From contig NZ_BMHK01000031.1 of assembly GCF_014640675.1 (NCBI RefSeq), forward strand, positions 1 to 44,260: a DNA stretch of 44,260 nt, given 5' to 3'. The notes under the pieces are model-generated. The model was not told where the DNA came from. It worked only from the letters and a program-made list of their open reading frames with translations, and searched no databases. The position numbers and the translations under genes are program-made. Source of the stretch: Novosphingobium endophyticum. GTDB lineage: Bacteria > Pseudomonadota > Alphaproteobacteria > Sphingomonadales > Sphingomonadaceae. Shown here in pieces: positions 23,866 through 32,719 of the stretch; the first letter of the stretch is position 1; every line of letters starts with the position of its first letter.

Positions 23866-24819
23866 TCAGTCAGGACGCACCACACAGCGAAAGCCGACGT
23901 GGCAGGTCGTCGTGTCGACCGGCTGCGGATAGCGCGCTGCGGGACGATAGCGGCGGCAGTACTCATCGGCGCAGAGATGCGAGCCGCCCTTCAAGACCTT
24001 GCGCGGGATTCGTGTCCCGTCGCGCTTGTCGATGCTGCCGCCGCGCGATCCTCCGCGGGGGTTTGCCGGGATGCAGCAGGAGCCGCGGCTCCCGCGCTCT
24101 GCCTTGGGCTGGGAAAACCAATCATCGGTCCATTCCCAGACATTCCCGATCATGTCGTGGAGCCCATAGCCATTGGGCGGGTATGTTCCGACTGGAGAGG
24201 TCCTGAGGTACCCGTCTGCGAGCGTGTTGCCGAACGGGAAGCGGCCCTGCCAATAGTTGGCGAGCATCGCTCCGCCCGGCGCCAGTTCGTCACCCCAGGC
24301 GTAGGCGACGCCTTCCAGCCCCCCTCGCGCAGCGAATTCCCACTCTGCTTCGGTGGGCAGATCCTTTCCCGCCCAGCGGGCGTACGCCGCTGCGTCGCAG
24401 TGGGCGACGTGAACGACCGGGTGGTCCTCGAGGTCTTCGAGCGTGCTGCCCGCTCCGAGCGGTGCGCGCCAGCTTGCCCCGAAGCGAAAGTCCCACCAGC
24501 TGACCTGCGCCAGATCGATCGGTCCTGGTGAGGGCTCGAACACCAGGGAGCCGGGCTGCATCAGCTCCGGCAACATACCCGGATAGTCCTTCGGGTCGGG
24601 GGCTGTCTCGGCGAAGGTGACGTATCCGGTCTCGGCTACGAACCGGGCGAACTGGGAATTGGTTACAGGCGCGGTGTCGATCCAGAACGGATCGACACGG
24701 ACGCGGCGGACAGGCGCCTCCTCAGGATAGAAGTCTTCCGAGCCCATGGCGAACGTGCCGCCGGGTATATGCACCATCCCCGGTGGTTCCGCTGTCGCCA
24801 GAGCGCCTGTGACGATCAT
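23866..24819 (-). CDS. Formylglycine-generating enzyme (sulfatase maturase)
   Basis: The 317-residue protein is a full FGE-sulfatase domain: MVHIPGGTFAMGSEDFYPEE near residue 15, VTNSQFARFVAETGYVT, PVVHVAHCDAAAYARWAGK, LPTEAEWEFAARGG, LHDMIGNVWEWTDDW and KGGSHLCADEYCRRYRPAAR. The last motif carries the catalytic cysteine pair of true FGEs (C283 and C288 here), which oxidise a sulfatase cysteine to formylglycine, not merely the shared fold of EgtB or PvdO proteins. It is the last gene of a TetR-sulfatase-FGE operon; its ATG is 10 bases after the sulfatase stop and the ribosome site overlaps that stop. No signal peptide, so maturation is cytoplasmic, before export of the sulfatase. Confidence 0.92.
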   Translation of the reverse strand: MIVTGALATAEPPGMVHIPGGTFAMGSEDFYPEEAPVRRVRVDPFWIDTAPVTNSQFARFVAETGYVTFAETAPDPKDYPGMLPELMQPGSLVFEPSPGPIDLAQVSWWDFRFGASWRAPLGAGSTLEDLEDHPVVHVAHCDAAAYARWAGKDLPTEAEWEFAARGGLEGVAYAWGDELAPGGAMLANYWQGRFPFGNTLADGYLRTSPVGTYPPNGYGLHDMIGNVWEWTDDWFSQPKAERGSRGSCCIPANPRGGSRGGSIDKRDGTRIPRKVLKGGSHLCADEYCRRYRPAARYPQPVDTTTCHVGFRCVVRPD

Positions 24820-24829
24820 TCAAGACAGC

Positions 24830-27142
24830 CTAACGATCAAACGCGATGGACACCCGCCGAACGTCGCCTTCCAGAGCGCCGTGCGGGGTAGCGTAGCGCG
24901 TGACCGGCACACCGATGTCACGGCCGATGTCGAGCGTCTCGGTCAGGCCCGAAGGGCTGAGAAACGTCTGTTCTACTCGGCCCGAGGCGAGTTCCTTGTC
25001 TCCCTGGAGAATGGCGACGCGCCCGCCCTTGCCCGGACCTTCCGCATCGAAGCGCAGACGCAAGGTCGTCGGTTCTGCCGCCAATGGCCGCTCCGCCACG
25101 ATCCGGTAGATGTGGTCGGGGTGAGTGGAGCGGGCATAGACGAACACCGGCCGGCCCTGTTCGAGGAACAGGCTGAAGCCCGCGAAATGGCTGCCTACAG
25201 CCATGACGACCCCCGACGCATCCGGCTTGGCGGGCACGAGCTCCGCTTCGAGCGTATAGGAACGGCCCGCCCAGACCGGATCCCGGAGCGCGGTGATGCT
25301 GACCCCCTTGCCCCAAAAGTCATATCGTTTGCGCAACTCGCGCGGCGGCATGGTCCGAGCGAGTGCGAAACCGGTATCAAGCGGGAAGACGTTGTTGCGC
25401 TCTGCCTCGCGCTGCCAGATCGCGGCAAGCTCCCGGGTGAGTTCCGGATTGCGGGCGGCCACATTGGTCGACTGCGAGAAATCGCGCCGCAGGTCGTAGA
25501 GTTCCCACGTGCCCATTTCGCGAGGTCCGCCGGGGGGAACCTTCTCCCAAGGCACCCTGCCAGTGTCGCGAGATGCGAACCAGCCATTGTGGTAGAGCCC
25601 GCGCATTCCGGTCAGCTCGAAGTACTGGGTCCGGGGCCGGTCAGGTTCGCAACCCGACAGGCTTGGCAGCAGGCTGTGTCCGTCGATCGCCTTCTGCGCC
25701 ACACCGTTCACCGTCTCCGGCGCCGGTACGCCCACGGCCTGGTAGAGGGTCGGCGCGATATCTACGACATGGCCGAACTCCGCGCAGACCGCGCCGGAAT
25801 TCGCGACTTTTCCTGGCCAGGCGGCGATCATGCCATTGCGGATCGCGCCCAGCATAGATGCGTTCTGCTTAACCCACCGCAGCGGACTGTTCATCGCCCA
25901 CGCCCAGCCCACGGGATAGTTGCCGTAGGTCATCGGACCGCCGAGGCGGTCCACATTGGCCGCAAGCCAGCTTGGGTCTTCCTTCAGACCGTTGATGTGC
26001 TGAAGCTCGTTGATCGTACCGGGAGGGCCTGCCTCGCCGCTGGCACCGTTGTCGCCTTGGACCACCAGGGCCAGCGTGTTGCCCAGCTGCCCCATCCGCT
26101 CGAGTTCGGCAATCACCCGGCCGAACTGCTCGTCCTGATAGGCCAGCTGTGCCGCCGCCACTTCCATCGAGCGAATGGCGAACGCGCGTTCGTCGGCAGA
26201 AAGGCTGGCCCATGCCGGGATTTCTGCCGGGCGGGGGGTCAGCTTGGTGCCCTTAGGGATGATTCCTGCGTTCAGCTGCCGCCGGTAAGTTTCCTCGCGC
26301 AGCCGGTCCCACCCTTGGTCGAACTTGCCGCGGTACCGGCCTACAACCTCGGGCGGAACCTGATGCGGAGCGTGGGTCGAGCCGGGCGCATAGTAGACAA
26401 AGAACGGCTTGTCCGGCACCGCGGCCTTCTGATTGTGGACCCAATTGATGATGTCATCGGCCAGGCGCCGCTCGAGCACGCGTCCCTCGTCCTCATCGGG
26501 ATCGACCCGGTTGGTCCCCCGATACAGGTTCGGATTGAACTGATCCGAATCGCCGGCGACGATGCCGAAAAAGTACTCGAAGCCCAGACCGGTCGGCCAA
26601 TGATCGAACGGCCCGGCTGCGCTGTCGTTGCCGTCCGGCAGATTGTGATGCTTGCCGAACATGGCCGTACTGTAGCCGTTCAGTCGCAGCACTTGGGCAA
26701 CCGTCGCGGTCTCGGGCCCGATTCCGCCAGTATAGCCAGGGAAGCCGGTCGGCGTGTCGCTCAGATGCCCGACTCCAACGTTGTGATGATTGCGGCCCGT
26801 CAACAGGGCAGCCCGGGTTGGCGAACAAATGCCGGTGGTGTGGAAGCGGTTGTATCGCTGGCCCCGTGACGCCAGCCGATCGAAGTTGGGAGTGGCGACC
26901 GGTCCGCCGAACCCGCTCGACATGGCGAACCCGACGTCGTCCGACATGAAGAGCAGGACGTTGGGAGCCCCTTGCGGTGCACGAACAGGCTGCGGGGTTG
27001 GCAATTTCGCATCGAGGATGTGCTCGGTCACGACCCCGTCGAACGCCGCCGGCCGGATCGGCAGAACGGTCCGGTCCTGCGCGAGCAGCGGAGCGGACAG
27101 TGCGAGGCCGAGGCAGGACGTGAGCAAAAGACGGAGCTTCAT
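24830..27142 (-). CDS. Exported type I arylsulfatase
   Basis: The 770-residue protein starts with a Sec signal peptide (MKLRLLLTSCLGLALSAPLL, cleavage after LLA) and is periplasmic. Sulfatase motifs are NVLLFMSDDVG near residue 61 with the metal-binding aspartates, and ICSPTRAALLTGR with Cys106 as the residue converted to formylglycine. Further blocks are GKHHNLPDG, HAPHQVPPE and VVQGDNGASGE. It is longer than a minimal sulfatase because of an added C-terminal beta-rich region (about 600-770), as in the large arylsulfatases of the AslA type. It hydrolyses sulfate esters of an unknown substrate. The gene lies between the regulator (10-base gap) and its own maturase, with GAGGA before the ATG. 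Confidence 0.92.
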   Translation of the reverse strand: MKLRLLLTSCLGLALSAPLLAQDRTVLPIRPAAFDGVVTEHILDAKLPTPQPVRAPQGAPNVLLFMSDDVGFAMSSGFGGPVATPNFDRLASRGQRYNRFHTTGICSPTRAALLTGRNHHNVGVGHLSDTPTGFPGYTGGIGPETATVAQVLRLNGYSTAMFGKHHNLPDGNDSAAGPFDHWPTGLGFEYFFGIVAGDSDQFNPNLYRGTNRVDPDEDEGRVLERRLADDIINWVHNQKAAVPDKPFFVYYAPGSTHAPHQVPPEVVGRYRGKFDQGWDRLREETYRRQLNAGIIPKGTKLTPRPAEIPAWASLSADERAFAIRSMEVAAAQLAYQDEQFGRVIAELERMGQLGNTLALVVQGDNGASGEAGPPGTINELQHINGLKEDPSWLAANVDRLGGPMTYGNYPVGWAWAMNSPLRWVKQNASMLGAIRNGMIAAWPGKVANSGAVCAEFGHVVDIAPTLYQAVGVPAPETVNGVAQKAIDGHSLLPSLSGCEPDRPRTQYFELTGMRGLYHNGWFASRDTGRVPWEKVPPGGPREMGTWELYDLRRDFSQSTNVAARNPELTRELAAIWQREAERNNVFPLDTGFALARTMPPRELRKRYDFWGKGVSITALRDPVWAGRSYTLEAELVPAKPDASGVVMAVGSHFAGFSLFLEQGRPVFVYARSTHPDHIYRIVAERPLAAEPTTLRLRFDAEGPGKGGRVAILQGDKELASGRVEQTFLSPSGLTETLDIGRDIGVPVTRYATPHGALEGDVRRVSIAFDR

Positions 27143-27152
27143 GGATGGGTCC

Positions 27153-27824
27153 TCAAATCGATGCGATGGTACGCGAAGGCGCCGTCAGGGCCGCGGCGGC
27201 CATCGTCAGAGCCGTGTCGAACAGATGCGCGGATGCCGTTTCCGCCTCGTTGCCTTCCTGATCGGCGATCTGCAGCGCCGTGAAGATCAGGGCGATCGCC
27301 AGGCGAATGCGGGTGTTTGCATCGGTCGCTGAAGCCGCCGGAATGTGAGCGGAGATGCGCCGGACGAGCCGGCTGGTCTCCGGGAAGTCGTTCTCCACCC
27401 GGCCGCGCGAGGCGATCCAGCCCGATCGCTCGATGGCGGCGACGAAGCGGGCGTAGGAATGGCGCCCATCTGCGTCGGTCTGCTCGAGCAGGGGCAGTGC
27501 GAATGCACGCAGGAGCGCGAGCAGGTTCTTGCCTTCTCCGGAATCGTCAGCCGCTCGGAGCAATTCGCCGCGCCGCCGGTCAATGGCTGGAAGGCGATGA
27601 AGGTAGACCGCCTCGACCAGAGCCTCCTTGCTGCCGAAATAGTAGGCGACGACATTGGTGTTCGATGAACCGATCGCCGCGCCGAGCTGACGGGTCGAAA
27701 CGCTGTCCACACCATGCGAAGCAAACAGGGACTCCGCAGCCTCAACCAGCGCGACACTGGTCGCCTCTCGCCTCGGATCGTGCCGTTTGCGCAAAAATCT
27801 GTCCCGAACATCTGATCTCGCCAA
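27153..27824 (-). CDS. TetR/AcrR family regulator of the sulfatase operon
   Basis: The 223-residue protein has an N-terminal TetR helix-turn-helix: VALVEAAESLFASHGVDSVS, TRQLGAAIGSSNTNVVAYYF and GSKEALVEAVY, followed by a helical ligand domain of usual size. No ATG is available in frame; a TTG at 27824 is the first start, and a second TTG at 27794 is possible. A 10-4-10 inverted repeat overlaps the start, which suggests self-regulation of the whole operon. The stop is 10 bases before the arylsulfatase ATG, so regulator, sulfatase and maturase are co-transcribed. The inducer is probably related to the sulfated substrate (inference). Confidence 0.85.
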   Translation of the reverse strand: MARSDVRDRFLRKRHDPRREATSVALVEAAESLFASHGVDSVSTRQLGAAIGSSNTNVVAYYFGSKEALVEAVYLHRLPAIDRRRGELLRAADDSGEGKNLLALLRAFALPLLEQTDADGRHSYARFVAAIERSGWIASRGRVENDFPETSRLVRRISAHIPAASATDANTRIRLAIALIFTALQIADQEGNEAETASAHLFDTALTMAAAALTAPSRTIASI

Positions 27825-27846
27825 TATGAGGCGATTGCCTTATATT
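27823..27846. promoter_or_regulatory. Inverted repeat, likely TetR operator
   Basis: AATATGAGGC (27823-27832) and GCCTTATATT (27837-27846) form a 10-bp inverted repeat with one mismatch around GATT. It begins at the TTG start of the TetR gene and extends upstream, the usual place of a self-regulated TetR operator. Confidence 0.55.
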
Positions 27847-28102
27847 AGTCAAGGGCCGGTTGCGGTCAGCTTCGCTAAGGCGCACTGCACCACTCTCAGC
27901 CGAATGGCGCTCGGCTAGCTGCCCCCCAGTGCCCGACAACCGGCTCATGAATGATGTCAGCTTTCAAGAAGTTAGAATTGCCGCAGGAACGGCCGAATTG
28001 CCGGCGGTGCCCGCTACGTTCTCTACTCAAGCGAGAAACGGCAGTGCGTGACCCAGAACGGACGTCGAAGGCAAACGGTCACGGGGCGATTTTCGTCGAG
28101 CT

Positions 28103-28127
28103 GGAACAAACTTTAAGCATGTTTGTT
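28103..28127 (+). promoter_or_regulatory. EcfG-type promoter for the small membrane peptide
   Basis: GGAAC at 28103-28107, a 16-base spacer and TGTT at 28124-28127 match the general-stress consensus with one change. GAACAAAC and GTTTGTTC also form an 8-bp inverted repeat around the spacer (28104-28128). The small ORF starts 48 bases downstream. Confidence 0.55.
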
Positions 28128-28174
28128 CATCTCTGATTGCGAACGCTCGCTCACAGCCTGAAAGGAATGATGAA

Positions 28175-28249
28175 ATGCGGGGTATCCTCGGGCTCATCGT
28201 AACCGTGGTGGTGATCGTAATCGTGCTCAGATTTTTGGGCGTCGTGTAG
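28175..28249 (+). CDS. 24-residue single-span membrane peptide
   Basis: A very short gene: ATG at 28175, TAG at 28247. The peptide is one hydrophobic helix, MRGILGLIVTVVVIVIVLRF followed by LGVV, with an arginine at each side. AAAGGA lies 8 bases before the ATG, and an EcfG-type promoter is upstream, so both transcription and translation signals are present. Similar tiny valine/isoleucine-rich peptides of the form M(R/K)GLxGLI occur in alphaproteobacteria and are usually missed by gene finders. Function is unknown; a membrane stress role is an inference. The two nearby ATGs at 28167 and 28170 are out of frame. Confidence 0.65.
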   Translation: MRGILGLIVTVVVIVIVLRFLGVV

Positions 28250-28734
28250 CGCTTGCCGAAACGTCCGCTCCCCCCAACAAACCGGTGGTTCGTGGGCTCG
28301 ATCAGCGGCATTGATTCCAGCCATTCGGCGTATGCAATTGGCGGATGAACGTAAGGCGGGTTCCAGGGTGGCGAACGGTTATGGGGCGGAGACGCAGGGC
28401 GTCTTTATCTACGACCGGGCCCTGACGGAGCCTGAGCATCGCCGGAGGGCAGCGAACGATCGGGTTAACACAGGCGAACGTCGCCTTCTGGTCGGGAGCT
28501 GCTTCTCACGAAGAGCCGAGCGCTGTTTCCGCAGCCGCCGCCAGAGCCGTCATTCCCTGCTTCGGATGAACCCCGTCGAAAGCCCCTACGTTCAGGCACT
28601 CGCCGACGACGGCAACTGGGCCGGAACCTGAAGGGCGGGAACTCGCGATGATCTGGGCAAAGCCGTCTTCCTGCAAACGACGACACTGCAGACGTCATCA
28701 GCATCCCGCGTACTTGGCACCGGGTGGCCTGCCC
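28250..28734. other. Stretch without recognisable genes
   Basis: About 485 bases between the small membrane peptide and the cupin remnant. Open frames of up to about 100 codons exist on both strands but look like chance frames in GC-rich DNA (rich in arginine, no conserved motif, no ribosome site). Nothing further can be supported. Confidence 0.5.
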
Positions 28735-28935
28735 TCACCGCGTCACCACGAAAATGCACCTCACGAATGGTGTGACGTTCGTCCAGCGGATCGCTCGACC
28801 TTGCGAGAAGCCAATCACGTCGCCCGCCTTGAATTCATGCTGCTCCTCGGTTTCTTCGTTTCGCACCCGAATGTCCTCGTCCGTGTCAGGGTCGCCGGGA
28901 TTTGCGGCACCGCCTTGTGCCACTGGAAGAAGCAC
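28735..28935 (-). pseudogene. C-terminal part of a cupin-domain protein
   Basis: The minus strand encodes a 66-residue stretch typical of the second half of a small cupin: DEDIRVRNEETEEQHEFKAG, DVIGFSQGRAIRWTNVTPF, and VRCIFVVTR at the end. The KAGDVIGF segment corresponds to the second cupin motif, and the terminal strand to the usual end of cupin_3/DUF861-like proteins. The first motif with its metal-binding histidines is not seen; the frame continues upstream as ELRLVLLPVAQGG to a stop near 29010 without an ATG. A GTG at 28935 could start it, but it is most likely a 5'-truncated gene. Confidence 0.5.
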
Positions 28936-29076
28936 GAGCCGGAGCTCGCCTGCAAGATCGTGAGTCGTGGGCTCACCGGTGAAGCTCTCACTGTTCTGTC
29001 GATTCTGTCTTCAATCTGGTGACCGGTGTTGTAAGGCCTTGGTATGCGTGGGAAGCGCTGTTGGGAGAAAACGCTG

Positions 29077-30603
29077 ATGAACAAGCCAATCGGATTGGCA
29101 GCCCTGCTCGCCGCGTTAACGGTATCCACAGCGTCTTGCGTCACAAGTGCGGCGGGTCCAGGCACCGAGCTTGCCCAGCTCCGCCCGATCGCCGAAGTTG
29201 ACGAGCGTTTCCAATCCTACAATGTCGAGATGGTCGAAGTCACTGGCGGTCGATTCTGGGCGCCATACGGTGGTTCCGCAGACGAAATGTATCGTCAGCG
29301 TCCGCCGGAGAACCTGGCCGACCCTCGTCTGCGTGCGCTTACCAAGCATCTAGGCCCCGCTTACATGCGGGTAAGCGGCACTTGGGCGAACTCGACTTAC
29401 CTCGAAGCGGAGGACGAGGACCTCTCCAGCCCCCCTCCGGGCTACAATCAAGTCCTCACCCGTGAACAATGGCGCGGCGCAGTGGATTTCGCCCGCGCGG
29501 TCGATGCCGAGATCGGCGTCAGCTACGCGGTGAGCGAAGGTCCGCGCGGGCCGGACGGGGTGTGGACGACCGATCAGGCCCAGCGCTTGCTCGATCTGAC
29601 GCGCGCCGCCGGTGGCGACCTTGCCTTTTCCGAATTCATCAACGAGCCGAACGCCGCCTCGCTCGGTCGGCTGCCGAAGGACTACTCGGTGGCGGACTAC
29701 ACGCGGGATTTCGGGATCTTCAAAGCTTGGGCCCAGAGGGAGGCTCCCAGCATGAAGATCGTCGGGCCCGGGGGAGTGGGCGAAGGCGGGGACCTGAGCC
29801 AGATCCCCGTCGCGTCGCTCGCGAAGATGCTGCTGACGGAGCAGTTGATGAAGGCCAATCCGGACGCCGTCGACGTCGTCTCCTACCACTTCTATGGCGG
29901 CGTCTCGCAGCGCTGCGCCAACACCCGCGCCAAGAAGGCCGACCGGGGAGAGGCTTTGACCCCTGGATGGCTCGATCTCACATTGCGCGACTGGCGCTAC
30001 TACTCGCAGCTTCGGGACAAGTACGAGCCCGGCGATCCAATGTGGGTGACCGAAACCGCCCAGGCCGCGTGTGGGGGCAGTCCGTGGGCCACGGCATTCG
30101 TCGACAGCTTTCGCTATGTGAACCAACTCGGCTTGCTGGCGCAGAAGGACGTGAAGGTGGTCTTTCACAACACGCTCGCCGCCTCCGACTATTCGCTGAT
30201 CGACGAGCATACGCGCGAACCGCGCCCCAACTACTGGGCGGCGATCTTGTGGCGCCGCACGATGGGCACAACCGTCCTGGCGTCGCCCTCGTCACCTTCG
30301 CCAGACCTGCGCATTTACGCCCACTGCTTGCCGGGTGGGAACGGCGGCGTTGGTTTGGCCGCGATCAACTTGAGCGAATCCCCCCACGGCCTCGACTTGG
30401 GGGCGCACGCTCGCGTTTGGCTGATGCAGTCTGGCTCGCTCGACAATAAGACGGTGACGGTAAACGGACTGACGCCTCGGCTCGAGGCTGATGGATCGCT
30501 TTCGGGCCTCGGCGGAGCGCCGGCCTCGACAAGCTTCGCGGTGCCCGGCAGGTCAATCGCGTTCGTGGCAGTGAGTGACGCCGGCAATCCGGCTTGCAGA
30601 TGA
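29077..30603 (+). CDS. GH79-like glycoside hydrolase (heparanase/beta-glucuronidase type), probable lipoprotein
   Basis: The 508-residue protein has an N-terminal export signal (MNKPIGLAALLAALTVSTAS then C), possibly a lipobox although the -3 residue is atypical. The body resembles clan A (beta/alpha)8 GH79 enzymes: FWAPYGG, HLGPAYMRVSGTWAN near residue 95, the acid/base motif FSEFINEPNAASLG near 190, VDVVSYHFYGG near 265 and the nucleophile motif WVTETAQAACGG near 330, ending in a beta-sandwich. Such enzymes release glucuronic acid or related units. The ATG follows GGGAGA; it is outside the cytoplasm and may feed the MFS transporter encoded 31 bases downstream. Confidence 0.78.
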   Translation: MNKPIGLAALLAALTVSTASCVTSAAGPGTELAQLRPIAEVDERFQSYNVEMVEVTGGRFWAPYGGSADEMYRQRPPENLADPRLRALTKHLGPAYMRVSGTWANSTYLEAEDEDLSSPPPGYNQVLTREQWRGAVDFARAVDAEIGVSYAVSEGPRGPDGVWTTDQAQRLLDLTRAAGGDLAFSEFINEPNAASLGRLPKDYSVADYTRDFGIFKAWAQREAPSMKIVGPGGVGEGGDLSQIPVASLAKMLLTEQLMKANPDAVDVVSYHFYGGVSQRCANTRAKKADRGEALTPGWLDLTLRDWRYYSQLRDKYEPGDPMWVTETAQAACGGSPWATAFVDSFRYVNQLGLLAQKDVKVVFHNTLAASDYSLIDEHTREPRPNYWAAILWRRTMGTTVLASPSSPSPDLRIYAHCLPGGNGGVGLAAINLSESPHGLDLGAHARVWLMQSGSLDNKTVTVNGLTPRLEADGSLSGLGGAPASTSFAVPGRSIAFVAVSDAGNPACR

Positions 30604-30634
30604 GGCGTCATCAGCGAGCAGAGGTAAATACAAT

Positions 30635-32068
30635 ATGAAATCGAACTATCTCGCGATCATCACGGCGCTGTTTTTGGCCGAAATCGCCGCGACCTTCGAA
30701 TCAGCCATGCTCTATGCCGCGCTGCCCACGTTGATCCGCGAGTTCGGCGATCCGATCACCGCAGGCTGGCTCGTCACGATACACCTGCTGATTGGCGCAG
30801 CAGCGGGCGTGCTTGTCGGCCGCTTGGGCGATATCTACGGGCGCAAATCAATGACTCTGTGGATGCTGGTGATCGCCACGATCGGCTCGATCATGAGCGC
30901 CGTAACCGATAACTTCGGCGTGGTCCTGGCAGGACGCGCGCTGCAGGGGCTCTCGGTTGCAGTCATCCCGCTGAGCATAGGTTTGATCCGGGAATCGCTT
31001 CCGAAAGAGCGTGTGCCTGTAGCCGTAGGGCTGATGACGACGGGCTCGGGCGTTGGCGTGGCTGTCGGTCTCGTACTGGGCGGGGTGATTGTAGACAATC
31101 TCAACTGGCACTGGCTTTTCGTGGTCAGCGCCATTCTGCTGGCCCTGTCGTGGGTGGCGATCAAGTTCTGGGTCCCGGGCAAGCCTGGCATCCCGACAAA
31201 GCAGCCGATCGACTGGATAGAGGGGCTGCTGCCGGCGCCAGGCATCATGGCGGTCCTGTACGGTGTCAGCCAGTCCAAGGCATTTGGCTGGAGCGATCCA
31301 TCGGTTTGGGGCACCGTGTTGGTCGGCGCACTGGTCATGGCATATTGGTCGCGGCGCAGCCTTCGCGCCAGTGAACCGTTCGTGGATTTGCGGTTGGTGG
31401 CCTCACGCAATGTCGCCTTGGCCAATCTTCTAACGATTTGTCTGGGCCTTGGCACCATGCAACTTGTACTGGTTTTCTCGACATATACCCAGTCACCGGC
31501 CTGGACCTTGGCGGGCCTTGGCCTTGGCGCCACGGTGGCAGGACTGGCCAAGCTGCCCTCGAACGTCCTGTCCTTCTTCGCCGGTCCCCTATCCGGCTGG
31601 CTTACCAAGACCTTCGGCGATCGCCCGACCGTAATTATCGGTACCCTGCTTGCGGTGTCCGGCTGGCTCATCGGCGTCGGCTTGCCAAACACCCTGATGG
31701 AGGTGATCGCGATCTTGTGTGTAATTTCCTTTGGCACCACGATCCTCAACGCCGCGATCTATAACGTCATCGTTGGCACTGTTCCTGAAGCACGAACGGG
31801 TGAAGCGATCGGCACGATCGCGGTGACCCGCGGCATGGCGTCGGCTATCGGCGCCCAGATCATCGCCGTTCTGTTGGCAACCGCGACGCTGACAGATCCC
31901 GCCAGCGGGGCGCAATTGCCCTCGCCCGAAGGTTTCCGGCTTACGATGATCTGGATCGCTGGCTTGACTGCCGTGGGAGTGGTGCTTGCGCTGTTCCTGA
32001 AACCCCATCGCAAGGTCGCGCCCGACGTCGAAGCCGCCGCACGCGAGCAGGCGGCGTCCGAAGCATAA
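30635..32068 (+). CDS. MFS transporter, DHA2-like
   Basis: The 477-residue protein is a Major Facilitator with 12 to 14 hydrophobic helices. It begins NYLAIITALFLAEIAATFES, carries the motif-A loop GRLGDIYGRKSMTLWML between helices 2 and 3, a motif-C-like GSGVGVAVGLVLGGVIVDN in helix 5, and ends in a charged tail. The pattern fits drug:H+ antiporter family 2 or related exporters/importers. It follows the GH79-like gene by 31 bases on the same strand, so the two are probably one operon and the transporter may take up or expel the sugar or aglycone released. The ATG at 30635 is preceded by GCAGAGGTAA. Confidence 0.88.
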   Translation: MKSNYLAIITALFLAEIAATFESAMLYAALPTLIREFGDPITAGWLVTIHLLIGAAAGVLVGRLGDIYGRKSMTLWMLVIATIGSIMSAVTDNFGVVLAGRALQGLSVAVIPLSIGLIRESLPKERVPVAVGLMTTGSGVGVAVGLVLGGVIVDNLNWHWLFVVSAILLALSWVAIKFWVPGKPGIPTKQPIDWIEGLLPAPGIMAVLYGVSQSKAFGWSDPSVWGTVLVGALVMAYWSRRSLRASEPFVDLRLVASRNVALANLLTICLGLGTMQLVLVFSTYTQSPAWTLAGLGLGATVAGLAKLPSNVLSFFAGPLSGWLTKTFGDRPTVIIGTLLAVSGWLIGVGLPNTLMEVIAILCVISFGTTILNAAIYNVIVGTVPEARTGEAIGTIAVTRGMASAIGAQIIAVLLATATLTDPASGAQLPSPEGFRLTMIWIAGLTAVGVVLALFLKPHRKVAPDVEAAAREQAASEA

Positions 32069-32200
32069 CCTTGATTGCCGGTTGGTTATATCCGCCCAAG
32101 GGCCTTGGGGCAGTTGGATGTGTCACATGTAGGTGGAGGCCCGCAAAGTTCAGGCGGGCAACCAGCCTCTCGTCCATTCCTGTAGACGCCGGCCTCGGAT

Positions 32201-32532
32201 AGACGCCGCCTCAAAGACTTCGACCACAAGGCCGCAGTCGCTGCCCTGGAAGAAGGCTCCGACAATGCCAACCGACTCAAGCTGCAGAAGATGCAGCAGG
32301 ACCGGGAAGCGGTGCGCAAACTGACCTTCTCCGAAGACATGTCGGCCAACTCGGTACGCTCGAGGCGACCGCCAAGGCGCGTGACGAAGCGGTCGCGAAG
32401 GTCGGCCGTGCCGACTTGCTCTCGCTGTTCAAGAACGCCGCAACGGTGATCGGGACGCCAGCGTGGCCCGCCGACGACAGCTGCCCGATCTGCGACCGAC
32501 CGCAATTGCAGGCAAGCAAGAGCAGTCACTGA
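32201..32532 (+). pseudogene. Frameshifted fragment of an AAA/SMC-like ATPase with zinc hook
   Basis: The first frame encodes a coiled-coil-like stretch, KDFDHKAAVAALEEGSDNAN and DREAVRKLTFSEDMSAN; near 32345 the sense jumps to another frame: LGTLEATAKARDEAVAKVGR, ADLLSLFKNAATVIG, and DDSCPICDRPQLQ before a stop. The CPICDR knuckle after a coiled coil is typical of large ATPases with a zinc hook found in repair and defence systems. No start, Walker motifs or second half remain. Confidence 0.45.
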
Positions 32533-32719
32533 CAACCAGCGACTGCCCTCAAACTACCGGAAAAGTGGGATTTTTTCAACCTTTGGCGACTATCGCCAAA
32601 CAGGATGTTGGTAGCGGAGGAGGGATAATTTTCTGGCAATTACTGAATTGATATATAATGTTTTTTATCAACATCAGGTGACGTCTAGCGGGCCTTTGCT
32701 CTTCATGGACCCTCAGGAC

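Noticed and set aside
24746..26869. A 707-codon plus-strand frame opposite the sulfatase and FGE genes
   Set aside because: It mirrors the codon bias of the genuine sulfatase genes; arginine-rich, without motifs, and the minus-strand proteins are certain.
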